From NCBI GenBank assembly GCA_043812795.1, contig JBDRLU010000054.1:1-55980 (forward strand): a stretch of DNA of 55,980 nucleotides. Reading direction: 5' to 3'. Source of the stretch: JBDRLU01 sp043812795. GTDB lineage: Bacteria; Chloroflexota; Dehalococcoidia; Dehalococcoidales; UBA2162. Shown here piece by piece: positions 15,180 through 23,673 of this stretch. Made by a program: the position numbers and the translations under genes. The notes under the pieces were generated by a model. It was not told where the DNA came from. It saw nothing but the letters and a program-made list of their open reading frames with translations, and ran no database searches. Every line of letters starts with the position of its first letter. Position 1 is the stretch's first letter.

Positions 15180-16772
15180 TTAGTTGTCCAGTATTTCTTC
15201 AGCTTCCTGGCGATAGGCATCCATCAGGTAAGGTATGCCGGTCACTTTGGCACAATCTTCGGTAAGGGACATAAGTTCGCGACGGCTAATCACCGGTACA
15301 CTGAAGCATCTGGCGCCGGCCATAAGCTGCTGCAACCCTACCCTTATCTTTTCTGCATAGCTGAAAATGCCAATCGCGCCCAACGGGATGTTCTTTATTT
15401 CGTCGGCGCCGACGATGTTTTTCACATCTTCCCAGTTGACGAAGATTTCTTCGGGTGATGAGCCGAAAGCACTGACGGTCGGTGGCAGTTTGCCGTCATT
15501 AAGCCATTTCTGGATATTCTTGCCGACCATACCCGGAATCATTAAGGCACGCCCCATACATATTGCTTTGGTGAATGGTGCGCCGAGGGCCAGCGCCTTA
15601 AAAACACCGTCTTCACTGCTGAAGCCGCCGGCAAAAGCAAGGTCGGGTACCTTTTCACCCCGGTCGGCCAGCCTCTTGGCAAACTGGTAGGCCGCAGAAT
15701 GAAGGTATATGCTGGGTATGCCCCATTCCTCCATCATGCGCCAGGGGCTCATGCCGGTACCGCCGGAAGAACCATCAATCGTCAAGAGGTCGATTTTAGC
15801 TTTGGAGCCCCATTTAAGGGCCATCGCCAGTTCGCGCAGACTGTAGGCGCCTGTCTTCAAGGTGATACGCTTGAACCCCAGGTTCCGTAAGCGGGCAACT
15901 TCGCGATAAAAAGCCTCTTCTTCAATAAACCCGAGGCGGCTGTGGCGTTCGAATTCCTTGACCGCGCCATCGTTGTAGGCAGCCTGATTGATGGGGTTGG
16001 ATGGGTCGGGTGTGACGATATAACCGCGCTTCTGGAGTTCTAGGGCCCTATCCAGGCTATTTACCTTGATCTCACCGCCGATACATTTCGCCCCTTGTCC
16101 CCATTTTAATTCTATGGTATCCAGTCCGTGTTTCTGGCTGACGTACTCGGCGACACCTAACCGGGTGTCCTCGACGTTCATCTGGACCAGTATCTCGCCA
16201 TAGCCACGATGGTAGCGTCGGTATATCTCGATACGGCGGTCCATATCCGGTGCGGCGGTTACTTTACCCTGGGCATTAAGTTGAAGCTGTGGGTCGATAC
16301 CACAGACGTTCTCGCCGCAGACCAGAGTAACGCCACTTATGGCGGCGCCGACGGCAAAATGTTCCCAGTTCTTACGGGCGATTTCAGTTGACCCCAGAGC
16401 ACCGGTGAAGATAGGGACTTTCATCTTGACCTTCTTATCCCAGCCGTACTGGGTTTCCGTGTTAACGCCGGGAAAAGTAGCCGTGTCCGAGTCCCCTTTA
16501 ACGTTAGCGGGTAGGCCTCTGGCGCCGAGGGCATAACCCTGGATATTCAGGTGTGAATAATCGATGGGATAGTCTTTGTCGCCGCCGGCAGTGACTTCAC
16601 CGAACGGACCGGGATAGATTAACTCACGACCACGGAAAGTCGCTTTGAACACCTCGCAGTTGCCGGTACAACCATCAATACAGCGGCTACATAGCCCGCT
16701 GCTGGGCACTACGCTCCTTGACCGGTTGGCGGTTCTGGTAGCTTCGTTGGAATTTGGACGCTCTAAGTTCAT
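15180..16772 (-). CDS. FMN-binding glutamate synthase-like protein (GltB2 domain only)
   Basis: 530 residues. An N-terminal Cys cluster (CSRCIDGCTGNC, about residues 27-38) could hold a metal or Fe-S centre. Most of the remainder is the FMN-binding TIM barrel of glutamate synthase: ELKWGQGAKCIGGEI, LLTIDGSSGGTGMSP and FAGGFSSEDG, with C-terminal family features. The amidotransferase domain and the glutamate synthase beta subunit are absent. Stand-alone proteins of this kind are common in archaea and anaerobes. Some may make glutamate from 2-oxoglutarate, but the reaction is not proven for this form. GAGGGGG precedes the ATG. The adjacent nrpR nitrogen regulator supports a nitrogen role. Confidence 0.8.
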   Translation of the reverse strand: MNLERPNSNEATRTANRSRSVVPSSGLCSRCIDGCTGNCEVFKATFRGRELIYPGPFGEVTAGGDKDYPIDYSHLNIQGYALGARGLPANVKGDSDTATFPGVNTETQYGWDKKVKMKVPIFTGALGSTEIARKNWEHFAVGAAISGVTLVCGENVCGIDPQLQLNAQGKVTAAPDMDRRIEIYRRYHRGYGEILVQMNVEDTRLGVAEYVSQKHGLDTIELKWGQGAKCIGGEIKVNSLDRALELQKRGYIVTPDPSNPINQAAYNDGAVKEFERHSRLGFIEEEAFYREVARLRNLGFKRITLKTGAYSLRELAMALKWGSKAKIDLLTIDGSSGGTGMSPWRMMEEWGIPSIYLHSAAYQFAKRLADRGEKVPDLAFAGGFSSEDGVFKALALGAPFTKAICMGRALMIPGMVGKNIQKWLNDGKLPPTVSAFGSSPEEIFVNWEDVKNIVGADEIKNIPLGAIGIFSYAEKIRVGLQQLMAGARCFSVPVISRRELMSLTEDCAKVTGIPYLMDAYRQEAEEILDN

Positions 16773-16873
16773 TGTTCCCCCTCTTTTGTAATTTGTTTAA
16801 CATTTCGTCAAATACCGATGTGATATGGAAGGCAAGGGATAACCTGATTAAGTAGAAACCAATATCATTTTCA

Positions 16874-17644
16874 TTATGCTTTAACTGGAATACCTTTCTG
16901 CTTAAGATACTTTTTAACTTCAGGGACGGTAATTTCACCAAAATGAAAAACTGAAGCGGCCAAAACGGCGGACGCTTTGCCGGTAACCACCCCATCGTAA
17001 AAATGTTCCAGCTTACCGGCACCACCGGAAGCGGTCACTGGAATATTTACGGCTTCAGCCACCGCCGCTGTCATTTCCAAGTCATAGCCATCTTTGGTGC
17101 CATCAGCGTCCTTACTGGTAAGCAGAATCTCGCCGGCACCCAGCTTTGCAACTTTCCTGGCCCAATCGACAATATCCAGGCCAGTGGCTTCATTACCGCT
17201 TTTAACGACTACCTCTAAGCGTGGAGCCTTGCCGCCCGGCGGGTTTTTGCGGCCATCGATAGCCACGACCAGTTTCTCTTTACCGAACTTCCGGCTCGCC
17301 TCCGTAATGAGCTGGGGACTGGTCACAGCAGCAGTATTGATGGAGACCTTGTTTACGCCCATATCAAACAATGTCTGCATATCTTCCAGGCTGTTGATAC
17401 CGCCGCCCACGGCAAAAGGTACGGTCACCACCTGACAGACTCGTTTCACCCAGTCGAAACGAGTCTTCCGGTTCTCCACGGTGGCGAAAATATCCAGAAA
17501 TACCAGTTCATCGGCACCCTGCCGGCAGTAAGCGGAGGCGGCTTCTACCGGGTCGCGGGCATCTTTAAGATTTACGAACTTGACGCCTTTCACTACTCTG
17601 CCTTCCCGGATATCAAGACAGGGGATAACTTTTACTTCTTTCAT
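16874..17644 (-). CDS. hisF: Imidazole glycerol phosphate synthase cyclase subunit HisF
   Basis: 256 residues, standard length. HisF uses ammonia from the HisH glutaminase to convert PRFAR into imidazole glycerol phosphate and AICAR in histidine synthesis. The catalytic acids D11 (IPCLDI) and D130 (VAIDGRK) are present, with both phosphate-binding loops (FAVGGGI; TASGGAGK). The start ATG overlaps the nrpR stop by four bases (ATGA), so translation is coupled. No hisH or other his gene is nearby, so the glutaminase partner must be encoded elsewhere. The coupling with nrpR suggests nitrogen control. Confidence 0.95.
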   Translation of the reverse strand: MKEVKVIPCLDIREGRVVKGVKFVNLKDARDPVEAASAYCRQGADELVFLDIFATVENRKTRFDWVKRVCQVVTVPFAVGGGINSLEDMQTLFDMGVNKVSINTAAVTSPQLITEASRKFGKEKLVVAIDGRKNPPGGKAPRLEVVVKSGNEATGLDIVDWARKVAKLGAGEILLTSKDADGTKDGYDLEMTAAVAEAVNIPVTASGGAGKLEHFYDGVVTGKASAVLAASVFHFGEITVPEVKKYLKQKGIPVKA

Positions 17645-18642
17645 TCAAACAACTCCGTCAATTTGATTAAATCCTGGTACTCGATAACGGTGGACATGCT
17701 TTTATTTTCCGATTCGATACCGGCTTCTTGGGCGGCGGCAACTGGATTCAAGCCGCCGGCCAGGACCAGCCCAATCTTGTTCGGCTCCACCGGGACTTCA
17801 CACACCGGTTCACTGGTATTCCCCATCATCAGTACCCCTTCTAACCCGGCCGCTTTTAACCCCGCCAGCACGCGTTCGACGACTGGTAGGCAGATGGCCG
17901 GTACTTCTCTAAAATTAGCCAGTATTCCGCCACTGCCAATGGATACTGCCTTCCCTACTGAAGTCATCCGGGCTTTAATAAAAATCTCGGAGGGGTCGAG
18001 GGAACAGCCATCATAGTGAATTATTTCGGTGAAACGCATCGGTTTACGATTAGTTATTTGTAAGATGCCGCTGAACCTTGAGTCCATCGGTATGCCGGCT
18101 TTAAGCAGGGCACCGTTTACCACAATACTGCAAACGGTCACCAGCCCGACTTTGTCTTCAGGGATAAAAACATCGCCTACCCGCTGCCCGGATTCAGCAG
18201 TTGCTACCAGCCGGCTTACGCACAGACCAGCATCAAAGGCTGGCCTCATGGCCAAAAGTGCCTTCTTGAAATTAACTTTGGGGAAGAAAGAGATATTCAC
18301 CGGTACCGTGCCGCGGCGGGTCTCGAAATCAAAATCGGTACGGAAAGCCAGCTGCTCTATTTTAGTTATCGCGAAGCCAACCTTATCTTTGACCAGGGCA
18401 TATTGAATTTCACTGAACCCCTTCTCGGTAATTGTCCTGCCGTCCCGGTTGCCCACCAGTTCGGTTAATCCCCGTTCATCCATAATGCGGAGGTGATACC
18501 GGACGGCCCGCTCACTGAGAGAAACCCCATGGTCTTTCAGGTGCTGAGCGATTATTCTTCCGCCCGCCGGTTTCTGAAGGTCATATAAGACCTTCAGAAT
18601 GGAGAGTATTTTGCGTTCTACGCCCTGCGTTTCAAAACTCAT
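17641..18642 (-). CDS. nrpR: NrpR-like (DUF128) transcriptional regulator with N-terminal winged helix
   Basis: 333 residues. Residues 8-70 form a winged helix-turn-helix (ILSILKVLYDLQKPAGGRIIAQHL...LSERAVRYHLRIMDERGL). About 80-330 are one NrpR (DUF128) domain, with the typical segments FPKVNFKKALLAM, GVFIPEDK-like (GDVFIPEDKVGLVTVCSI), GIPMDSRFSGILQ and IGLVLAGGLNPVAAA.EAGI. In methanogens NrpR represses nitrogen-assimilation genes and is released by 2-oxoglutarate; the same fold occurs in Dehalococcoidia. Archaeal NrpR can have two such domains; here there is one. AGGA lies nine bases before the ATG. Its own promoter contains a palindrome that may be its operator. The symbol is by family resemblance. 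Confidence 0.8.
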   Translation of the reverse strand: MSFETQGVERKILSILKVLYDLQKPAGGRIIAQHLKDHGVSLSERAVRYHLRIMDERGLTELVGNRDGRTITEKGFSEIQYALVKDKVGFAITKIEQLAFRTDFDFETRRGTVPVNISFFPKVNFKKALLAMRPAFDAGLCVSRLVATAESGQRVGDVFIPEDKVGLVTVCSIVVNGALLKAGIPMDSRFSGILQITNRKPMRFTEIIHYDGCSLDPSEIFIKARMTSVGKAVSIGSGGILANFREVPAICLPVVERVLAGLKAAGLEGVLMMGNTSEPVCEVPVEPNKIGLVLAGGLNPVAAAQEAGIESENKSMSTVIEYQDLIKLTELFE

Positions 18643-18655
18643 TGGTTAATGTCCT

Positions 18656-18675
18656 AACGGCAAGCGGTTGCCGTT
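18656..18675. promoter_or_regulatory. AACGGCAA palindrome at the nrpR-hisF promoter (candidate operator)
   Basis: AACGGCAA (18656-18663), GCGG, then TTGCCGTT (18668-18675): perfect 8-base arms. It sits between the -10 box and the start codon, over the likely transcription start. A third half-site AACGGCAA occurs at 18750-18757, upstream of the -35 box. Autoregulation by NrpR is an inference; the site differs from the GGAA-N6-TTCC operator known in methanogens. Confidence 0.5.
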
Positions 18676-18680
18676 GACAC

Positions 18681-18710
18681 AATATACTCCATATAGCTAA
18701 TAGTTGTCAA
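18681..18710 (-). promoter_or_regulatory. Predicted promoter of nrpR-hisF
   Basis: Minus strand: perfect TTGACA (18705-18710), an 18-base spacer and TATATT (18681-18686), 38 bases from the nrpR start codon. Confidence 0.65.
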
Positions 18711-18713
18711 GAT

Positions 18714-18737
18714 GTTACAATGTTTATTTTTTGTAAC
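18714..18737. promoter_or_regulatory. GTTACAA-N10-TTGTAAC inverted repeat
   Basis: Perfect 7-base arms (18714-18720 and 18731-18737), immediately upstream of the nrpR -35 box. The position suits an activator or repressor site. The rest of 18643-18892 holds no gene. Confidence 0.4.
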
Positions 18738-18892
18738 TTTACGAATTACAACGGCAATTTTTTACGGGATAATTCCATTGAGGTGAGCTATAAAGAATGA
18801 TTTGGATATCTTGTGAACAGTCGAGAAAGATACATGATGGAAGAAACCGCTCTATATCGGGTTAAACGGCCATAAAGATACTTAAATTGCCA

Positions 18893-19573
18893 TCAACCTT
18901 TAAATACATACCCGGAGCCGTACTGGTTTAAAATCATCTTCGGAGGGGTGTCCCGTAGCTTCCGGCGTAACCGTCGCACGTATATGCGTATATTATCGGT
19001 CTCTTGCCGGTAGTCCTTCTCCCAGATTTCTCCCATGATTTGCTCATACGGTATAACCCTTCCTTTGTTCTTAACCAGGTACAGAAGCAAGCGGTATTCT
19101 ACCGGAGTAAGTTTGACCGTTTCGTCATCGAGCATAACTTTCTGGTTTACGAAATCAATCTTGAGCCGGGAGCCAACCGCGGTAGCATGATTACTGTTAA
19201 GAGGTGTACTTTCGGTGCGTCTCAGCACAGCTTTAACGCGGGCCAGCAGAGTAAGGTAGTTGAATGGTTTCACGATGTAGTCATCGGCCCCGGCCTCCAG
19301 ACCGCGCAATACGTCCCGGTCGTCGGACCTGACGGTTAAAATAATTACCGGAACAGAGGAAAAACTACGGACTTCTTTCAGCACATCAAAGCCGCTCATA
19401 TCAGGCAAATTGATATCCAGAATAACGATATCAGGATGCTCTTTTTTGATTAGATTGATGCCTTCTTTGCCGGCCTTAGCGGCCAGCAGGCTGACCTCCG
19501 GCCAGCGGAACTCGAAGGCGACGTTGACGGCATCGATTATGCTTTTTTCGTCCTCGACGATTACTACTTTCAT
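18893..19573 (-). CDS. OmpR/PhoB-family response regulator
   Basis: 226 residues. The REC domain (1-120) has E7/D8, phospho-acceptor D53 in IVILDINLP, the conserved Thr in VIILTVRSD and Lys in DDYIVKPF. A linker is followed by the trans_reg_C winged helix (about 128-225: LTPVEYRLLLYLVKNKGRV..YEQI; DNIRIYVRRLRRKL; GSGYVFKG). The kinase gene ends 17 bases upstream, so it is co-transcribed with its partner. The regulated genes are unknown. The Shine-Dalgarno is weak. Confidence 0.92.
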   Translation of the reverse strand: MKVVIVEDEKSIIDAVNVAFEFRWPEVSLLAAKAGKEGINLIKKEHPDIVILDINLPDMSGFDVLKEVRSFSSVPVIILTVRSDDRDVLRGLEAGADDYIVKPFNYLTLLARVKAVLRRTESTPLNSNHATAVGSRLKIDFVNQKVMLDDETVKLTPVEYRLLLYLVKNKGRVIPYEQIMGEIWEKDYRQETDNIRIYVRRLRRKLRDTPPKMILNQYGSGYVFKG

Positions 19574-19590
19574 TTCACTTAACCGGCAAT

Positions 19591-20838
19591 CTAGCGCTTA
19601 TTTTTGATGGGGAGAGTAAAGAAGAAACTGGAACCTTTGCCGGGCGTGCTCTCCGCCCATATTTTTCCGCCGTGCAGTTCCACCAGCGTTTTGCATAGCG
19701 CCAGGCCAATGCCCAGTCCGCCCGGCCGTTCACTCTGTCGTGGTATTTGATACCCTGGTTTAAAGAGCATACGCTTTTTATCCTTTGGGATACCGGGGCC
19801 GTAGTCCCGAACCTCAATCACTACTACTCTGGCATCAGAATCCCTTGTTGCCTTGATAGTAATCTTTTTCCCTTCGGCAGCATATTTGCATGCATTATTA
19901 ATAAGGTTGAGCATTACCTGCCGAACTCGCTCTTCATCAGCGTTAACATCGGGAAGATGGCCATGCGGCAGTTCCAGGTTAACGGAAACGCCATATTGCT
20001 GGGACAAGGCTTTTGTCTCTTCGACCAGGGAAAGCAATGAGCGTTCGATGTTTAACGACCTAAGCTCCAGTTTAAGCCGGCCTATTTCGCCTCGGATGAC
20101 ATCATGAAGCTCATCGATACGATTATTCAGGACATTAGCCCCTTCCCAGACATAGCCGGCGAGCTTTTCCAAGCTGGTGTCCTTCGTCTCATCGGATAGT
20201 AACTGGCTCGTTGCCATGAGTGAGGTTAACGGGGTCTTTAATTCATGAACTAATTGGCGCGTGAAATCGACCCTGTTCTGCATCTCAAGTTGCAGTTTCT
20301 TGAGCAATCTTTTTTCCCGCGTGTATGATTTTTGCAGGGCCGCTTCTACAATTCTGGACTCGATGATATGCCCTAGTCTTTCGGCGATGCCGTGAATAAG
20401 GTCCCGTTCCTCCTTGAGGAAAGGTCCCTCATAAGCGTATGCCCTCTCTTTGAGATAATAGACTTCCAGAGTGCCGGCCCGCCTTCCATTGATAATAATG
20501 TCTTCTTTCTGGTTCCACACTGTTTCTTTGAAATTCTTTGTCCTGAATTTCTTCTCTCTCAGGTTGATACAGGCACAGGTGACTTCCGGGTACTGCCAGG
20601 CAGGTGGTATTAAATCGACCACTCCCTGGAGGAGATTATTCAACGAGGTACTTTCTTCCTCAACCAGACGGGATATTCCGTAGAGGCAGTTAAGTTCTTT
20701 GATGCGTTCGAGAAGGTCATGGGTCAGTCGGCGCAGCCTGGCTTCAGACCCGCGGTCGATAATTTCCCTCTCATTGCCGACGTCCAGACTGTGGCGTTTC
20801 TGTGCCGTCAAATTATGCCTTACTCCACGTATAGTCAT
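19591..20838 (-). CDS. Cytoplasmic sensor histidine kinase (GAF-like input)
   Basis: About 415 residues from the ATG at 20838, which has GAGG four to five bases upstream. The frame is open to 20937, but the extra 33 residues overlap the predicted promoter. No membrane segment is visible. The first ~200 residues contain a helix, then a GAF-like sensor region (LNCLYGISRLVEEE..., ending IAERLGHIIESRI). HisKA follows with RQLVHELKTPLTSL. The HATPase domain has LNLINNACKYA, DYGPGIP and GGLGIGLAL, and ends in TPGKGSSFFFTLP. It pairs with the OmpR-type regulator downstream and is divergent from rpsB. Confidence 0.88.
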   Translation of the reverse strand: MTIRGVRHNLTAQKRHSLDVGNEREIIDRGSEARLRRLTHDLLERIKELNCLYGISRLVEEESTSLNNLLQGVVDLIPPAWQYPEVTCACINLREKKFRTKNFKETVWNQKEDIIINGRRAGTLEVYYLKERAYAYEGPFLKEERDLIHGIAERLGHIIESRIVEAALQKSYTREKRLLKKLQLEMQNRVDFTRQLVHELKTPLTSLMATSQLLSDETKDTSLEKLAGYVWEGANVLNNRIDELHDVIRGEIGRLKLELRSLNIERSLLSLVEETKALSQQYGVSVNLELPHGHLPDVNADEERVRQVMLNLINNACKYAAEGKKITIKATRDSDARVVVIEVRDYGPGIPKDKKRMLFKPGYQIPRQSERPGGLGIGLALCKTLVELHGGKIWAESTPGKGSSFFFTLPIKNKR

Positions 20839-20864
20839 TTTACCTCGCCTACCTGCCACTGAAT

Positions 20865-20894
20865 ATTCTAAACCCAGGGTATACTGTTTGACAA
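20865..20894 (-). promoter_or_regulatory. Predicted promoter of the kinase-regulator operon
   Basis: Minus strand: TTGTCA (20889-20894), an 18-base spacer and TAGAAT (20865-20870), 27 bases before the kinase ATG at 20838. It supports the shorter start. Confidence 0.5.
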
Positions 20895-20926
20895 ACCATG
20901 AGGCAAAGCAATGGTGTTCACTTACC

Positions 20927-20955
20927 TTGCTGGACACAGGAGGATATGCTATACT
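20927..20955 (+). promoter_or_regulatory. Predicted promoter of the rpsB operon
   Basis: TTGCTG (20927-20932), a 17-base spacer and TATACT (20950-20955) with an extended TG (20947-20948). The rpsB start codon is at 20998. Confidence 0.6.
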
Positions 20956-20997
20956 TTGTTGTAAAATTTGTGCTAAACAATATTAAGGGGGTTAAAT

Positions 20998-21804
20998 TTG
21001 CCAGATACCACTACAATTAAGCAGCTTCTTGAAGCCGGGGCCCATTTTGGCCATCAGACCAGCCGTTGGGACCCCCGCATGAAGAAATATATTTTTACTA
21101 AACGTAACGGCATTCATATTATTGACCTGGAGAAAACCGTCAACATGCTCGATAAAGCCTACGCTTTTGCTAGGGAAGTTATCTCCGATGGCGGCCACAT
21201 TCTTTTCGTTGGTACCAAGAAACAGGCGCAGGAAGCCGTTGAGGAAGAAGCCAAGCGTTGTGGCATGTTCTATGTTAACCAGCGCTGGATTGGCGGCACA
21301 TTAACGAATTTTGCCACGATACAGTCCCGTATTGACTTTCTGGTACGTTTGGAAGACCGCAAATCCAGAGGTGAATTTAGCCGGCTACCCAAGGTTGAAG
21401 CTCTTAAACTCGACGAAGAGATTGAGCGGCTTAACCGCCAGGTGGGTGGGTTCAAAGAGATGACCAGCCTGCCGGCAGCTCTTTTTATTGTGGATCCCAC
21501 CAAAGAGAAAATTGCCTTAGCTGAAGCTAAGCGAGTAGGTTTGCCAGTCATTGCTATCGCTGATACTAATAGTAATCCGGATGAGATTGACTATCCCATA
21601 CCCGCCAATGATGATGCTATCCGAGCGGTGAAACTGATTTGCATTAAAATGGCCGATGCCGTGCTTGAAGGCAAAGCCAGCCGTCCGTCACTACCAACCG
21701 AACCCACCGAATCGGTCGAAACGGCTGAAGAAGGCGCGCCGGCATTACCGACTACCGAAACCATGGAGACAGTAGTTCCTGCCTCTGATGATAAGGTGAG
21801 TTAG
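20998..21804 (+). CDS. rpsB: 30S ribosomal protein S2
   Basis: 268 residues starting at TTG, with GGGGG upstream. Family signatures are clear: KQLLEAGAHFGHQTSRWDPRM, GGHILFVGTKKQAQEAV, RWIGGTLTNF and PVIAIADTNSNPDEIDYPIPANDDA. S2 binds the 30S platform and helps mRNA recruitment. After the core (to about 222) there is a Glu/Thr/Pro-rich tail of about 45 residues, as in other Chloroflexota. First gene of a long operon; tsf starts nine bases after its stop. The TTG start may lower its output. Confidence 0.97.
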   Translation: MPDTTTIKQLLEAGAHFGHQTSRWDPRMKKYIFTKRNGIHIIDLEKTVNMLDKAYAFAREVISDGGHILFVGTKKQAQEAVEEEAKRCGMFYVNQRWIGGTLTNFATIQSRIDFLVRLEDRKSRGEFSRLPKVEALKLDEEIERLNRQVGGFKEMTSLPAALFIVDPTKEKIALAEAKRVGLPVIAIADTNSNPDEIDYPIPANDDAIRAVKLICIKMADAVLEGKASRPSLPTEPTESVETAEEGAPALPTTETMETVVPASDDKVS

Positions 21805-21813
21805 GAGACAGAA

Positions 21814-22323
21814 TTGAAAGTTACAGTAGAGACGATAAAAGAGTTGAGGGAACAATCAGGGGCGGGGGTTATGGAGTGCCGTAATGTCCTCGTTGAAACC
21901 GATGGAGATGTGGGGAAAGCCGTCGAATTACTTAAGCAGCGTAGCCTTTTCAAGGCAGAAAAAAAGAAGGAGCGGGTTACTTCTCAGGGACTGGTGGAAG
22001 CCTATATCCATACCGGTGGCCGTATTGGCGCTATGGTGGAAATAAACTGTGAAACTGACTTCGTCGCTCGTACTGACGAATTTAAGATGTTGGCGCACAA
22101 TATTGCCATGCAGGTTGCGGCCTTAAGCCCACAATTCATATCACCGGAAGAAAATAAGACCGAAGATGTTCCCGCCGATCCAGGTTGTCCCTGTCTGTTA
22201 CAACAGCCTTACATCAAAGACCCGAGTATAACTATTCAGGACCTTATTAACCAGACAATTGCTAAAGTCGGCGAAAATATCAGAGTCAGTAAATTCACCA
22301 GATTCGAAGTAGGCGGAGACTAG
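21814..22323 (+). CDS. tsf: Elongation factor Ts, short form
   Basis: 169 residues starting at TTG with GGAGA upstream. EF-Ts exchanges GDP for GTP on EF-Tu. The N-terminal UBA-like helices (IKELREQSGAGVMECRNVLVETDGDV.KAVELL) and the core signature GAMVEINCETDFVARTDEF are present. E. coli EF-Ts has 283 residues, so one of the two core repeats and the coiled-coil region are missing; this short version is what Dehalococcoidia carry. A CPC motif (PGCPCLLQQPYIKDPS, about residues 126-141) lies in the joining segment. Confidence 0.95.
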   Translation: MKVTVETIKELREQSGAGVMECRNVLVETDGDVGKAVELLKQRSLFKAEKKKERVTSQGLVEAYIHTGGRIGAMVEINCETDFVARTDEFKMLAHNIAMQVAALSPQFISPEENKTEDVPADPGCPCLLQQPYIKDPSITIQDLINQTIAKVGENIRVSKFTRFEVGGD

Positions 22324-22352
22324 ATTTACTCGGCGCCTACCGGAGGAAGGGA

Positions 22353-23075
22353 ATGACTGCCTCCAAATACAGGCGGGTTCTGCTTAAAATTAGCGGTGAA
22401 GCTTTTGGCGGCGACAAAGAATTTGGTATTGATGCTGCCGTGCTTACCAGGGTGGCCAAACAGGTCAAGCAGGTAATGGCAATGGGGGTAGAGATTGCTA
22501 TTGTCGTCGGTGGCGGTAATATCTTTCGCGGGGCGGAAGCAGAGCAAAACGGTATGGACCGGGTTACCGCCGACTATGCTGGAATGTTAGCTACCGTAAT
22601 TAATGCTCTTTCGCTTCAGGATATTCTGGAGAAAGAAGGGGTCGTTACCAGGACCCAATCGGCCATTAATATCCAGCAGGTTGCCGAGCCCTATATCAGA
22701 CGCCGGGCTATTCGTCACTTGGAAAAAGGCCGTGCGGTGATTTTTGCCGCCGGAACAGGCAACCCGTATATGACTACTGACACGGCCGCAGCTCTGCGCT
22801 CTATTGAGATTGAAGCTGATGTCCTCCTCATGGCCAAAAATAAAGTCGATGGAATTTATAGCGCCGACCCGCTGAAGAATCCTGATGCCAGGAAATTTGA
22901 GAAACTAACTCATTCTGAAGCATTAAACAAGCGTCTGGAAGTGATGGATGCGACGGCTTTGTCGCTCTGTCTGGAAAACAAATTACCCATAATCGTCTTC
23001 GACCTCGAGGCGCCGGGCAGTATCGAGAGGGCCGTACGCGGCGAACCAATCGGCACCGTAGTATCAGATGGTTAG
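22353..23075 (+). CDS. pyrH: UMP kinase
   Basis: 240 residues with GGAGGAAGG before the ATG. Bacterial UMP kinase makes UDP from UMP with ATP and is a hexamer of the amino-acid-kinase fold. Signatures: LLKISGEAFGG, VVGGGNIFRG, GTGNPYMTTDTAA, ADVLLMAKNKVDGIYSADP and the C-terminal PGSIERAVRGEPIGT. Tight spacing to frr (two bases) puts it in the rpsB operon, the conserved bacterial order. Confidence 0.97.
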   Translation: MTASKYRRVLLKISGEAFGGDKEFGIDAAVLTRVAKQVKQVMAMGVEIAIVVGGGNIFRGAEAEQNGMDRVTADYAGMLATVINALSLQDILEKEGVVTRTQSAINIQQVAEPYIRRRAIRHLEKGRAVIFAAGTGNPYMTTDTAAALRSIEIEADVLLMAKNKVDGIYSADPLKNPDARKFEKLTHSEALNKRLEVMDATALSLCLENKLPIIVFDLEAPGSIERAVRGEPIGTVVSDG

Positions 23076-23077
23076 CG

Positions 23078-23635
23078 ATGGCTAGTCAGACTTTATTCAA
23101 CAGCCAGGACAAAATGCAAAAGACCGTCGATGGTCTGAAGAAGGATTTGCTCACTATCCGCACCGGGCGAGCGAGTCCTTCCATCATCGAGCATGTCAAG
23201 GTAGATTATGCCGGTGTGCCTACACCGCTTAATCAGGTAGCCAGTATCTCCGCTCCTGAGGCCAGACTTCTGGTAATTCAACCCTGGGATAAGAGCCTTA
23301 TCCAAAACATTGAAAAGGCTATTCTGAGCTCGGACCTTAACCTGACCCCGCTCAATGACGGTGCTCTCATTCGGATAAATGTTCCGCCGTTATCTGAAGA
23401 ACGGAGGCAGGAGTTGATTAAGGCGCTACACCGGAGAATAGAAGAAAGAAAAATAGTGATACGCAATCTGAGACGTGATGCGATTGAAGATCTGAGAGTA
23501 CTTGAGAAAAATAAGGAAATATCCCAGGAAGAAAGCAAACGCTCATTAAATCAGCTCCAAAAATTGACCGATGGCTTCATTACCGAGGTTGAGGAAATCG
23601 GGCGAAGGAAAGAAGCCGAACTCAAGGAAGTCTAG
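23078..23635 (+). CDS. frr: Ribosome recycling factor
   Basis: 185 residues, standard length. Together with EF-G, RRF splits post-termination ribosomes. The three-helix bundle pattern is intact: IRTGRASPSIIEHVKVDYAG, PWDKSLIQNIEKAI, LNDGALIRINVPPLSEERR and the terminal helix rich in Glu/Lys. It starts two bases after the pyrH stop, so it is probably translated by re-initiation. Confidence 0.97.
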   Translation: MASQTLFNSQDKMQKTVDGLKKDLLTIRTGRASPSIIEHVKVDYAGVPTPLNQVASISAPEARLLVIQPWDKSLIQNIEKAILSSDLNLTPLNDGALIRINVPPLSEERRQELIKALHRRIEERKIVIRNLRRDAIEDLRVLEKNKEISQEESKRSLNQLQKLTDGFITEVEEIGRRKEAELKEV

Positions 23636-23673
23636 CTTCAATAAGCTCTGTTGCTGGGGAAAGCGGTCGCAAG

